In this document: positions 1 to 7,493 of the stretch, piece after piece
Position numbering within the stretch: position 1 is the first letter of the stretch
Layout: the number at the start of each line of letters is the position of its first letter
DNA from: Nocardia tengchongensis
GTDB lineage: Bacteria; Actinomycetota; Actinomycetes; Mycobacteriales; Mycobacteriaceae
NCBI RefSeq assembly: GCF_018362975.1
Contig: NZ_CP074371.1
Coordinates: 1,240,001-1,304,000 of the forward strand
Direction of reading: 5' to 3'
Length of the DNA: 64,000 nucleotides
Made by a program: the position numbers and the translations under genes
Notes under the pieces: generated by a model
The model's database searches: none
Told to the model about the DNA's origin: nothing
The model's input: only the letters and a program-made list of their open reading frames with translations

Positions 1-139
1 CCGGCACGTGATCCCGAACGCCACCACCTTCGTCACCGAGATGCCGCGCTACCTGAAGCGGAATTTCCATCCCTCCCAATTGGGTTCGATGGACAACGCG
101 CTGCGGTACCTCGCGCACTCCCCGGCGGCCCGGGCATGA
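1..139 (+). CDS. C-terminal end of a possible metal-dependent hydrolase (partial)
   Basis: Only the last 45 codons are inside the window, read in the frame starting at base 2 and ending at TGA 137-139. The tail reads RHVIPNATTFVTEMPRYLKR and continues through HPSQLGSMDNALRYL to the stop. It resembles the end of the predicted metal-dependent hydrolase family (PF10118-like) that is often found beside PDR/VanB reductases and flavin monooxygenases in mycolic-acid actinobacteria. The stop overlaps the start of the following reductase (ATGA), so the two are probably co-transcribed and translationally coupled. The catalytic part lies outside the window, so the family call rests on the tail and the neighbourhood. 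Confidence 0.5.
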   Translation, partial: RHVIPNATTFVTEMPRYLKRNFHPSQLGSMDNALRYLAHSPAARA

Positions 140-1158
140 CGGCCGCGCCCACGATCGGGCTGCGCGCGCTGAACGCCGCGATGGACGCGTACAAGAAGGT
201 GTTCACCACACCATCGCTGTCGCGGCCGGATCCGGTGCGCCACACCGGCTTCGACCTGGACGTCGTCATCGAGGCGGTCACGGTGGAGGCCGACGACGTG
301 GTGAGCCTGACCCTGGTCCGGCCCGGCCGCGAACGACTACCCGCCTGGCGACCCGGATCGCACCTGGACGTCTTCCTGCCCTCGGGGCGGCAACGCCAGT
401 ACTCACTGTGCGGCGACCCCGTCGATCAGCACCGTTACCGGATCGCGGTGCGCCGGATTCCCCGCGGCGACGGCGGATCCCTGGAGATGCACGCGCTCCG
501 CCCCGGCGACCCGCTGCGAATCCGCGGTCCCCGCAACGCGTTCACCTTCGTGGAGCGAGCGCCGTCGTATCTGTTCGTGGCCGGCGGCATCGGCATCACA
601 CCGATTCTCCCGATGGTGCGCGCGGCCGGAACCCGTGGACGGCTGGTGTATCTGGGGCGTTCCCGCGCGACCATGCCCTTCCTCGACGAACTGCCCGCCG
701 ACGCCGACATCCGCGCCGACGCCGAATGCGGCGTGCCCGACATCGAAGCGATCCTGCGCACCGCACCGCCCGGCGCCGCCGTCTATGTCTGTGGTCCGCC
801 GCCGGTCCTGGAGGCCGCGCAGCGCACGCTGTTCACCCTGAATCCGACGGCCTCGCTGCACACCGAGCGCTTCTCCGCGCTCCCGGTACTCGACGGCCGG
901 GAATTCGCTCTGACCTTGGCGCGCACCGGAATCGAGGTCCGCGTCGGCAGCACCGAAACCGCGCTGGACGCCATCCGCCGGGTGCACCCCGACGTCGCCT
1001 ACTCGTGCCGCCAAGGATTCTGCGGCACCTGCAAGACGCGCGTGCTGTCCGGCGCGGTCGACCACCGCGACCGGCTGCTCACCGATGCCGATCGACCCGG
1101 CCACATGCTCACGTGTGTGTCCCGCGCGGTCGACGGTCCGCTCGTTCTCGACCTCTGA
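136..1158 (+). CDS. PDR/VanB-type flavin and 2Fe-2S oxidoreductase
   Basis: A 340-residue reductase that should pass electrons from NAD(P)H through a flavin to a C-terminal plant-type 2Fe-2S ferredoxin domain. The flavin-binding RQYS motif is at residues 87-90, the nucleotide-binding GGIGITP at 150-156 and CGPPP at 219-223. The ferredoxin cluster ligands are C291, C296, C299 and C327 (CRQGFCGTC, then LTC). This order, reductase first and ferredoxin last, is that of phthalate dioxygenase reductase and vanillate demethylase reductase. The ATG overlaps the previous stop. A flavin monooxygenase and an SDR follow on the same strand, so it may feed electrons to an oxygenase in the same pathway or act with a partner elsewhere; the partner is not visible here. 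Confidence 0.88.
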   Translation: MTAAPTIGLRALNAAMDAYKKVFTTPSLSRPDPVRHTGFDLDVVIEAVTVEADDVVSLTLVRPGRERLPAWRPGSHLDVFLPSGRQRQYSLCGDPVDQHRYRIAVRRIPRGDGGSLEMHALRPGDPLRIRGPRNAFTFVERAPSYLFVAGGIGITPILPMVRAAGTRGRLVYLGRSRATMPFLDELPADADIRADAECGVPDIEAILRTAPPGAAVYVCGPPPVLEAAQRTLFTLNPTASLHTERFSALPVLDGREFALTLARTGIEVRVGSTETALDAIRRVHPDVAYSCRQGFCGTCKTRVLSGAVDHRDRLLTDADRPGHMLTCVSRAVDGPLVLDL

Positions 1159-1181
1159 CCAGTGAAAGGCCCCACGGTCTC

Positions 1182-1295
1182 ATGCCCACCCGCTTCGCGC
1201 TCACACCCACCGACGACACCTTCCTGACCACCGCCGCCACCGACCCGGCCAACCGCTACGTCACCAAGCCGATCGCGGCGGAGGTCCGACGATGA
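1182..1295 (+). CDS. Small hypothetical ORF between reductase and monooxygenase
   Basis: ATG at 1182 opens a 37-residue frame (MPTRFALTPTDD...AAEVRR) ending at TGA 1293-1295, which overlaps the monooxygenase start as ATGA. It fills the 133-base gap between two genes of an apparent operon. The overlap is the same coupling seen elsewhere in the cluster and is the main argument for translation. No domain is recognised. It could instead be the degraded remnant of a longer protein or a coincidental frame extending the upstream shadow reading frame. No strong ribosome binding site was seen apart from the AAAGG at 1165-1169. Confidence 0.35.
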   Translation: MPTRFALTPTDDTFLTTAATDPANRYVTKPIAAEVRR

Positions 1296-2755
1296 CCGAC
1301 TCCATCGAACACCGCAACATCGTCGTCCTCGGGGCGGGCTTCGGCGGCATCGGGATGGCGATCAAGTTGCGGGAGGCCGGGTTCGAGGACCTGGTGCTGC
1401 TGGAACGCGCGGACGACCTGGGCGGGACCTGGCAGGCCAACACCTATCCCGGATGCGCGTGCGATGTGCCTTCGCAGCTGTACAGCTACTCGTTCGCGCC
1501 CAATCCGAACTGGTCGCGGACCTACGGGCGGCAGGCCGAGATCCTGGCATACCTGCGGGGCGTCGCCACCGAACACGATGTGGTGCGGCATATTCGGCTG
1601 AATACCGAACTGCTCGACGCGCGCTGGGACGACGAGGACGCGCTGTGGCGGATCGAGACCTCGCGGGGCCCGCTCACCGCCGACTATTTCATCGCGGCGG
1701 CGGGCATCTTCACCGAAGCGAAGTATCCGGCGCTGCCCGGACTGGAAGCCTTCGAAGGCAAGACTTTTCACTCGCTGCACTGGGACCACAACCACGATCT
1801 GACCGGGGAGCGGGTCGCGGTGATCGGGACCGGCGCGTCGTCGGTGCAGTTCATCCCCGAGATCCAGCCGGCGGTGGCGGCGCTGACGGTGTTCCAGCGT
1901 TCCGCCCCCTGGATCGTGCCGCGCATGGACCGGCCGACCTGGAGTGTGGAGCGGTCGCTGCTGCGTCGGATCCCGGTGGCGCAGAAGCTGGTTCGCGGCA
2001 CCTGGTACACCCTGATCGAGGGTTTCGGGCTGGTCGGGTTCGTGGACAACCGCTTCCGCCACCCCTACGAGCTGCTGGGCCGATTCCAGCTGCATCGCCA
2101 GATCCGCGATCCGCGGCTGCGGGCCAAGGTCACTCCGGACTACATGATCGGCTGCAAGCGCGCCATCTTCGCCGACGCGTATCTCCCGGCGCTGGATCAG
2201 GACAATGTCGAGGTCGTCACCGACGGCATCGCCGAGGTCCGGCCGCGATCCATCGTGACCCGCACGGGCGCCGAAATCCCGGTCGACACCATTGTTTTCG
2301 GCACCGGCTTCGAACCCGTTCCGGCGGCGTTCGAACGCATCACCGGCCGTGACGGGGTGACGATCGCCGACGTGCACCGCAAGCGACCGCGCACCTACCT
2401 GGGGGCGGCTCTCGCGGGATTCCCCAACTTCTTCTGCACGCTGGGGCCGTTCGGCGCGGCCGGGAACCAGTCGGCGATCTACATGATCGAATCGCAGATC
2501 GCCTACATCGTCGACGCGCTCACCACCCTGCGCGGCCGCGGCGCGCACCGAGTGGAGGTGCACGCGGCGCGGCAGGACGCGTTCGTGGACGAGATGCACC
2601 GCCGCAGCGCCGACACCGTCTGGCTGACCGGCGGCTGCGAGAGCTACTACACCACGCCGGAGGGCGGCAACGCCGGACTGTATCCCGGGTGGAGCTTCGA
2701 ATACCGCAGGCGCACCAAGCATTTCGATTCCGACGCATACGAGGTGGGCGCCTGA
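1292..2755 (+). CDS. FAD-dependent Baeyer-Villiger-type monooxygenase
   Basis: A 487-residue class B flavoprotein monooxygenase that would insert oxygen into a ketone using NADPH and O2. The FAD-binding GAGFGG is at residues 14-19 and GGTW at 44-47. The Baeyer-Villiger fingerprint FxGxxxHxxxW fits residues 154-164 exactly (F154, G156, H160, W164). The NADPH-binding GTGASS is at 179-184, and a FGTGF motif follows in the C-terminal half. Length is usual for the short CHMO/HAPMO-like actinobacterial group. It overlaps the small upstream ORF by ATGA and the SDR downstream by one base (TGATG), which indicates a tight operon. The natural substrate cannot be read from the sequence; steroid, terpenoid or alicyclic ketones are common for the family. 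Confidence 0.9.
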   Translation: MTDSIEHRNIVVLGAGFGGIGMAIKLREAGFEDLVLLERADDLGGTWQANTYPGCACDVPSQLYSYSFAPNPNWSRTYGRQAEILAYLRGVATEHDVVRHIRLNTELLDARWDDEDALWRIETSRGPLTADYFIAAAGIFTEAKYPALPGLEAFEGKTFHSLHWDHNHDLTGERVAVIGTGASSVQFIPEIQPAVAALTVFQRSAPWIVPRMDRPTWSVERSLLRRIPVAQKLVRGTWYTLIEGFGLVGFVDNRFRHPYELLGRFQLHRQIRDPRLRAKVTPDYMIGCKRAIFADAYLPALDQDNVEVVTDGIAEVRPRSIVTRTGAEIPVDTIVFGTGFEPVPAAFERITGRDGVTIADVHRKRPRTYLGAALAGFPNFFCTLGPFGAAGNQSAIYMIESQIAYIVDALTTLRGRGAHRVEVHAARQDAFVDEMHRRSADTVWLTGGCESYYTTPEGGNAGLYPGWSFEYRRRTKHFDSDAYEVGA

Positions 2756-3582
2756 TGCGGTACTCCGTCAACGGCAAGGTCGTGCTGATCACCGGCGCGG
2801 GCCAGGGGATCGGGCGGGAGCTGGCCGCCATCCTGTCCCGGCGCGGCGCACGCGTGGTCGTCGCCGACATCGACGCCGCCACCGCGAAGAGCACCGCGCT
2901 CGAGCTCGGCGCGGACGGGGTGGTCGCCGATGTCGCCGACCGGGATCGGATGGCGGCGGTGGTCGCCGAGGTGGTCGACCGGTACGGCCGGCTGGACGTG
3001 GTGGTCGCCAATGCCGGTGTGACACCGGTGCCCGCCACCCTGCGCACCATGGACCCGCGCGATTTCGACCGCGTCATCGGCATCAACCTGACCGGCGTGT
3101 TCAATACCGTGCACCCGGCCCTCGACCACATCGTCCGCGCCCGCGGGCACGTGGTGGTGGTGTCCTCGTGCGCCGCGTTCGCGCCCGGCATGGGCGGCTC
3201 GCCGTACATGATGAGCAAGGCCGCGGTCGAACAGTTGGGCCGGGCGCTGCGGGTGGAACTCGCGGCGAGCGGGGCCAGCGCGGGCGTCGCCTACTTCGGC
3301 ATCGTCGAGACCGCCATGACCCACGACATGCTCGACGCCGACGATCTCGGCCGCCGTCTCGACGCGCTGCTGCCGTGGCCGCTGAATGTGCGCATCACCG
3401 CCGCGCAGGCCGCGGGCACCATCGCCGACGGCATCGAGCGCCGGGCGCCGCGCACCATCGCGCCGCGCGGGTGGGAGCCGTATGCCCTGCTGCGGGGCGC
3501 GGTCAATGTCGTGGCCGACCGCCTGCTGGCGGCGAATTCCACCGTGCACCAGCTCGTTCACGCCATCGAGGAACGCCGTTGA
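2755..3582 (+). CDS. Short-chain dehydrogenase/reductase
   Basis: A 275-residue classical SDR. I start it at ATG 2755, which overlaps the monooxygenase stop by one base; a longer frame to 2689 exists but would run deep into that gene. Cofactor motif TGAGQGIG is at residues 13-20, NAG at 86-88, and the catalytic set is S138, Y151 and K155 (YMMSK). Asp38 at the end of the second strand (VVVADID) suggests NAD(H) preference. It is the last gene of the cluster, followed by about 110 bases before the next transcription unit. It could supply the ketone for, or process the product of, the preceding monooxygenase. Confidence 0.88.
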   Translation: MRYSVNGKVVLITGAGQGIGRELAAILSRRGARVVVADIDAATAKSTALELGADGVVADVADRDRMAAVVAEVVDRYGRLDVVVANAGVTPVPATLRTMDPRDFDRVIGINLTGVFNTVHPALDHIVRARGHVVVVSSCAAFAPGMGGSPYMMSKAAVEQLGRALRVELAASGASAGVAYFGIVETAMTHDMLDADDLGRRLDALLPWPLNVRITAAQAAGTIADGIERRAPRTIAPRGWEPYALLRGAVNVVADRLLAANSTVHQLVHAIEERR

Positions 3583-3625
3583 CCTGCGAGATCAGCTCGA
3601 TCGGTGAGATCTGCTCAGACAAGGG

Positions 3626-3673
3626 TTGACGGCGTTGGCTAAAGCGATTAGCTTTATGGCTATCGCAGTTAGC
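3626..3673 (+). promoter_or_regulatory. Promoter with two tandem TetR-type palindromes
   Basis: A TTGACG -35 lies at 3626-3631 and a TAGCTT -10-like hexamer at 3649-3654, spaced 17 bases. Two related inverted repeats cover it: GCTAAAGCGATTAGC (3638-3652, arms GCTAA/TTAGC) and GCTATCGCAGTTAGC (3659-3673, arms GCTA/TAGC). Their starts are 21 bases apart, two helical turns, so two repressor dimers could bind on the same DNA face and block RNA polymerase. The operon downstream encodes a TetR protein (4541-5112), the natural candidate for autoregulation. The sites are visible; the identity of the binding protein is inferred. Confidence 0.65.
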
Positions 3674-3696
3674 TACTCTCAGGGAGCGACAAGACC

Positions 3697-4548
3697 ATGA
3701 CGCAGTACGTGGACATCGACGGCGGCCGCATCGCATACGACGAGATCGGTACCGGACCCCTGGTGGTCCTGTCCCACGGAATGGGCATCGACCGCACGGT
3801 GAACCGGCACCTCGCCCCACTGCTGGCGGCCGCCGGATACCGGGTGGTCAACACCGATATGCGCGGACACGGCGAGTCGAGCCTGGACTGGGCGTCGGAG
3901 ACCGGCAAGGAAGCCATCAGCCGCACCGACGTGGCCAACGACCTGCTGGCGGTCATCGAGCGACTGGGCGGCGAGCCCGCCATCGTGGTGGGGCACTCGC
4001 TCTCGGGCGGCTCGGCCACCATCGCGGCGGCGCTGCGGCCGGACCTGGTGCGGGCCATCGTGGAGATCAACCCCTTCACCCTCACCCAGAAGGCCGACGT
4101 GGCAGCGCTTTTCACCAACGCGCACCACCGCAAGGGGATGATCCCGCTGATGAGCACGATGATCTTCAAGAGCATCGGCCAGTGGCTGAAGTACCTGACG
4201 GTGGCCATGCCGTCCAAGCCGGACGACCTCGACGAATACCTGGGCGAGGTCGCCGCCAAGCTGCGCGAGCCCGGCCGGATGGCCGAGTTCATGAAGTGCG
4301 GCAAGTCCACCCCGGCGGACGCGGAAGCCCAGGTGCCCAACGTGACCCGGCCCGCGCTCGTCATCATGGGCAGCGCCGACCCGGACTTCCCCAGCCCCGA
4401 GGCCGAGGGCCGGCGCATCGTCGACGCGCTGCCGGACGGACTGGGCAGCCTGGGCCTGGTCGAGGGCACCGGCCACTACCCGCAGTTCGAGGCCGCCGAC
4501 CGGACCGCCGAGCTGATCCTGCCGTTCCTGAAGGAACACCATGCCTAG
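3697..4548 (+). CDS. Alpha/beta hydrolase
   Basis: A 283-residue alpha/beta-hydrolase fold protein. The oxyanion region HGMG is at residues 27-30, the nucleophile elbow GHSLSGG at 99-105 puts the catalytic serine at 101, the acid is likely the Asp in GSADPDF, and the catalytic His is in GTGHYPQ near the end. There is no signal peptide, so it is cytoplasmic. It is the first gene after the tandem-palindrome promoter and overlaps the following TetR gene by 8 bases, so the repressor probably controls its own operon. Esterase, lactonase or epoxide-hydrolase activity are all possible; the substrate is unknown. Confidence 0.85.
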   Translation: MTQYVDIDGGRIAYDEIGTGPLVVLSHGMGIDRTVNRHLAPLLAAAGYRVVNTDMRGHGESSLDWASETGKEAISRTDVANDLLAVIERLGGEPAIVVGHSLSGGSATIAAALRPDLVRAIVEINPFTLTQKADVAALFTNAHHRKGMIPLMSTMIFKSIGQWLKYLTVAMPSKPDDLDEYLGEVAAKLREPGRMAEFMKCGKSTPADAEAQVPNVTRPALVIMGSADPDFPSPEAEGRRIVDALPDGLGSLGLVEGTGHYPQFEAADRTAELILPFLKEHHA

Positions 4549-5112
4549 GGTCGGCCTGAACCGGACCGACGTCATCGCCGCCGGAGCCGCCCTCGCCGAC
4601 GAGGTCGGGTTCGGCGAGCTGGCGCTGGGCACGCTCGCGCAACGGCTCGGGGTGCGCACGCCCTCGCTGTACAAACACATCGAGAGCCTGGCCGACCTGC
4701 AACACGGCATCGCCGCGCTGGCCATGGCCGAACTCGACGTCCGGGTGCGCGACGCCATGCACGGGCTCGCGGGCAGCGACGCGCTGACCGCCTTCGCGCA
4801 GGCCTTCCGCTCCTACGTGGTCGAACATCCGGCCGCTACGCGGCCACCGTGGGCGCACGCTTCACCGGGCCGGATGATCCACTGCTGCAATCGGGTTCGC
4901 GGGTGCTGGAATCCATGGAGGCGGTACTGCGCGGCTACGGCATCGGCGAGCAGGAAATGGTGCACGCGCTGCGCACGCTGCGCTCCACCTTCCACGGTTT
5001 CGCCAGCCTGCAGGCCTCCGATGGCTTCCAGTGGAGCGACGACTCCGAGGAGAGCTTCGCCTGGATGATCCGTTTTCTCGACCGTGGACTGACCGACATC
5101 GGCCTACGATGA
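4541..5112 (+). pseudogene. TetR/AcrR family regulator, frameshifted
   Basis: The N-terminal half (ATG 4541) carries a TetR helix-turn-helix (LAQRLGVRTPSLYKHI) and reads to YVVEHP. The conserved C-terminal ligand domain of the WHG type (GRYAATVGARF to RGLTDIGLR, stop 5110-5112) continues in another frame. The DNA reads CATCCGGCCGC near 4827-4837; one extra base after CATCC would restore an uninterrupted protein of about 190 residues. Both halves look well preserved, so this is either a sequence error or a very recent mutation. Read literally, translation runs on to 5068 with an unrelated tail. It overlaps the hydrolase gene and is followed 4 bases later by the dehydrogenase; it is the likely ligand of the palindromes at 3638-3673. 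Confidence 0.75.
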
Positions 5113-5116
5113 GCCG

Positions 5117-6124
5117 ATGACGATGCTGGCCGCGCGACTGCACCTGGGACCCGAACGCCGACTGGAACTGGACGAGGTGCCGATCCCGGAACCGGGCCCG
5201 GACCACGTGCTGGTCAAGGTGGAGGCGGCGGGCGTCTGCCTGTCCGACGTCCACCTCATCGACGGCACCCTGACCCCGCTGTTCCTGCGTGGCGACGTGG
5301 TGACGCTCGGCCACGAGGTCGCGGGCACGGTGCACACCCTCGGACCGGGCGTCACCGGCGCCAAGGTCGGTGACCGAGTGCTGTTGCAGGCGGGCGAGCT
5401 GCGCGACGGCGCCACCTTCACCCGCGGCGTCGACTACGACGGCGGCTGGGCCGAATACACCCTGGCCCGGATCGACACCCTGGTCCCGATTCCCGACGAG
5501 CTGCCGTTCGAACAGGCCTGCTTCATCCCCGACGCGGTATCCACGCCGTGGGCCGCCATCACCGCCACCGCCGAGGTGAAACCCGGTGAAGCCGTGGGTG
5601 TCTGGGGCGTGGGCGGGCTGGGCGCGCACGGGGTGCAGCTGCTGCGGATGATCGGCGCGGCGCCGATCATCGCGATCGATCCACTGCCCGCCGCCCGCGA
5701 GCGCGCCCTGTCCTTCGGCGCGGACCTGGCCTTCGATCCGGCCGATCCGGACCTGCGGCGCAAGGTGTTCCAGGCCTCGGGCACCGGCCTCGCGGCCGCC
5801 TTCGACTTCGCGGGCGTGGCCCCGGTGCGCGAGCAGGCGGTGACCTGCCTGGCGCCGCAGGGCCGCCTGGTGCTGGTCGGCCTGACCGACAAGCCGATCA
5901 CCATTACCGGCGGCACCGCGTTCAGCTTCTTCCAGCAGCAGTTGCGCGGACACTACGGTTCGCTGCCCGAGCACGTCACCCAGCTGGTGAAACTGCAAGG
6001 GCTGCAACGGGTCGACTTCTCCCGTTCGGTGAGCGCCGTGGTGCCGCTGGCCGACGCCGCGAAGGCCGTCCACGCCCTCGAGGCCAAGGAGGGCAACCCG
6101 ATCCGGATCGTCCTGAAACCATAG
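5117..6124 (+). CDS. Zinc-type alcohol dehydrogenase (MDR superfamily)
   Basis: A 335-residue medium-chain dehydrogenase. Catalytic zinc ligands fit C41 and H66 with E67 (GHEVAG 65-70). The Rossmann motif GVWGVGGLG is at 161-169, and D188 after the second strand suggests NAD(H). The four-cysteine structural-zinc loop normally following GDRV is absent: residues 87-115 read VLLQAGELRDG... with no cysteines, so it should lack the structural zinc and possibly the usual third catalytic Cys. It starts 4 bases after the TetR stop and completes the hydrolase-regulator-dehydrogenase operon, which ends at the hairpin at 6139-6170. Confidence 0.85.
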   Translation: MTMLAARLHLGPERRLELDEVPIPEPGPDHVLVKVEAAGVCLSDVHLIDGTLTPLFLRGDVVTLGHEVAGTVHTLGPGVTGAKVGDRVLLQAGELRDGATFTRGVDYDGGWAEYTLARIDTLVPIPDELPFEQACFIPDAVSTPWAAITATAEVKPGEAVGVWGVGGLGAHGVQLLRMIGAAPIIAIDPLPAARERALSFGADLAFDPADPDLRRKVFQASGTGLAAAFDFAGVAPVREQAVTCLAPQGRLVLVGLTDKPITITGGTAFSFFQQQLRGHYGSLPEHVTQLVKLQGLQRVDFSRSVSAVVPLADAAKAVHALEAKEGNPIRIVLKP

Positions 6125-6138
6125 TCGACTCAAAGGCT

Positions 6139-6170
6139 CGCCCCCGGAATCACAAATGATTCCGGGGGCG
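6139..6170. terminator. Bidirectional hairpin terminator
   Basis: A perfect 14-bp inverted repeat (CGCCCCCGGAATCA / TGATTCCGGGGGCG) with a CAAA loop sits between the convergent dehydrogenase and phosphatase genes. There is no clear T-tract, which is common for actinobacterial terminators. Confidence 0.8.
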
Positions 6171-6188
6171 AAGGAACGATTCGGCAGG

Positions 6189-7266
6189 TTAACCGAGCTT
6201 GCGCTGGAAGACGTTGGCCGACTGGCCATTCGACAGATCGACGGTGTAGACCCCCAGGTCGGCGGACGTGGGGGTCAGGTCCAGGACCATGAAACCGAGA
6301 TCGTTGTAGTTCTCGTACAGTGCGCCGTTCGGCGTGTTCTTGCTGCCCGAGGACGGTTCCCCGTGCACCGATTTCGCGGCCGCGCCGGAGATGATCTGCC
6401 GGGTGCCCTTCGAGGCGGGGGTGGGTTCCAGCACCTGCAGCGAATGATCGTGGCCCGACAACATGAACTGGCAGCGGCCCACCACATGCGCTTCGAAGAA
6501 GTCCCGCGCATGCCGGCCGTCGATCGGGTCGATGCTGAATCCGTCGTATTCGCCGGCGTTCCCGTGCGGGCCGTTGTTGCGGTACGGGTGGTGGGTGCAG
6601 GCGATCTTCCAGGTGGCGGTGGACTCGTCGAGGGCCCGGTCCAGCCAGGCGGCCTGCTCGGTCATGAACTGGCCGTCGGCCGCCCAGTAGGGCTGGAAGA
6701 GCGGGGGCAGGTAGGCGGCGACCGGATTGAGGTCGAGCACGAAGAATTCGACGACCGGTCGCTCCTGCGGAATCCGCACCGAGTAATAGCGAGACGGCAT
6801 GAACCAGCGGGGCGAGCGCCCGTGATAGGCCACCTCGTGATTGCCGCGCAGCAACCAGCCGCCGTCGCCGGGCAGGATCGAGGAGTTGTCGTGGTTGCCC
6901 TGCACCATCAGCCACGGGAAGTCGAGGTCGTGGTTGGGGTCCTCGAACTTGGCGGCGAACTGGGCGTCGTCGTCGGCCCAGGGGCCCTGCTCGTAGACAT
7001 TGTCGCCGAGGGCCAGGGCCAGGGAGAACGGCTCGCGCGCATGCTGTTCCCGCATGGCGTCGGCGACCTGCCACTGCGGGCGCGCGCCGGTGCCCGCGTC
7101 GCCGGTGACGAGCACGCGCAGACGCTCGGTGTCGGGGAAGGCGAATTTGCCGACGGCCGGGGCGTTCTCGGCGCGCCGCGGCGGCGGCGCCCAGCGCCAG
7201 TGCGGCGGTGCCGCCCACGGCCGCGGCGGCGGTGCCACCGAGGAATCCCCGACGATCGACGGTCAT
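6189..7266 (-). CDS. Tat-exported metallophosphoesterase (apparent frameshift after signal peptide)
   Basis: Start ATG at 7266 gives a twin-arginine signal (MTVDRRGFLGG followed by an Ala/Gly-rich hydrophobic stretch). About 25-30 codons in, near 7165-7200, the frame must change within a GCC/GCG-rich tract to enter the enzyme proper (ENAPAVGKF...). The mature part has all calcineurin-like motifs: GDAGTG, GDN (ALGDNVYEQG), GNHD/GNHE, HHP (CTHHPYRN) and GHDH. This matches secreted acid phosphatases of the purple/tartrate-resistant type acting on phosphomonoesters outside the membrane. The frame change is one base within repetitive GC, so sequence error is likely. The region upstream has a palindrome at 7311-7324. 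Confidence 0.75.
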
Positions 7267-7310
7267 GCGCTGCTCCCTGCCTGTCACGATGGGCTCCCTG
7301 ACTGCCACCC

Positions 7311-7324
7311 TGGTCGATTGACCA
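7311..7324. repeat. Inverted repeat upstream of the phosphatase gene
   Basis: TGGTCGATTGACCA has 5-bp arms (TGGTC/GACCA) around GATT, 45 bases upstream of the phosphatase ATG in the divergent space before the DUF445 gene. On the minus strand it sits next to an AATACT sequence that could be a -10 element. A small regulator site is possible but unproven. Confidence 0.3.
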
Positions 7325-7493
7325 GTATTCCGAACTCCCGGACCCGCCGCAGAGTACGTCGCGCGGACCCCGCCCCCGGCGCCGCGACACGACACGTTCT
7401 TCCAGGCCAGGAACCTTTTGACAGCGACATCGCCCGATGAGAGTGTTGGGAATCCGTTTTCTCACCCGTGCTCGGCCGTAGGGGGACCCTGCT

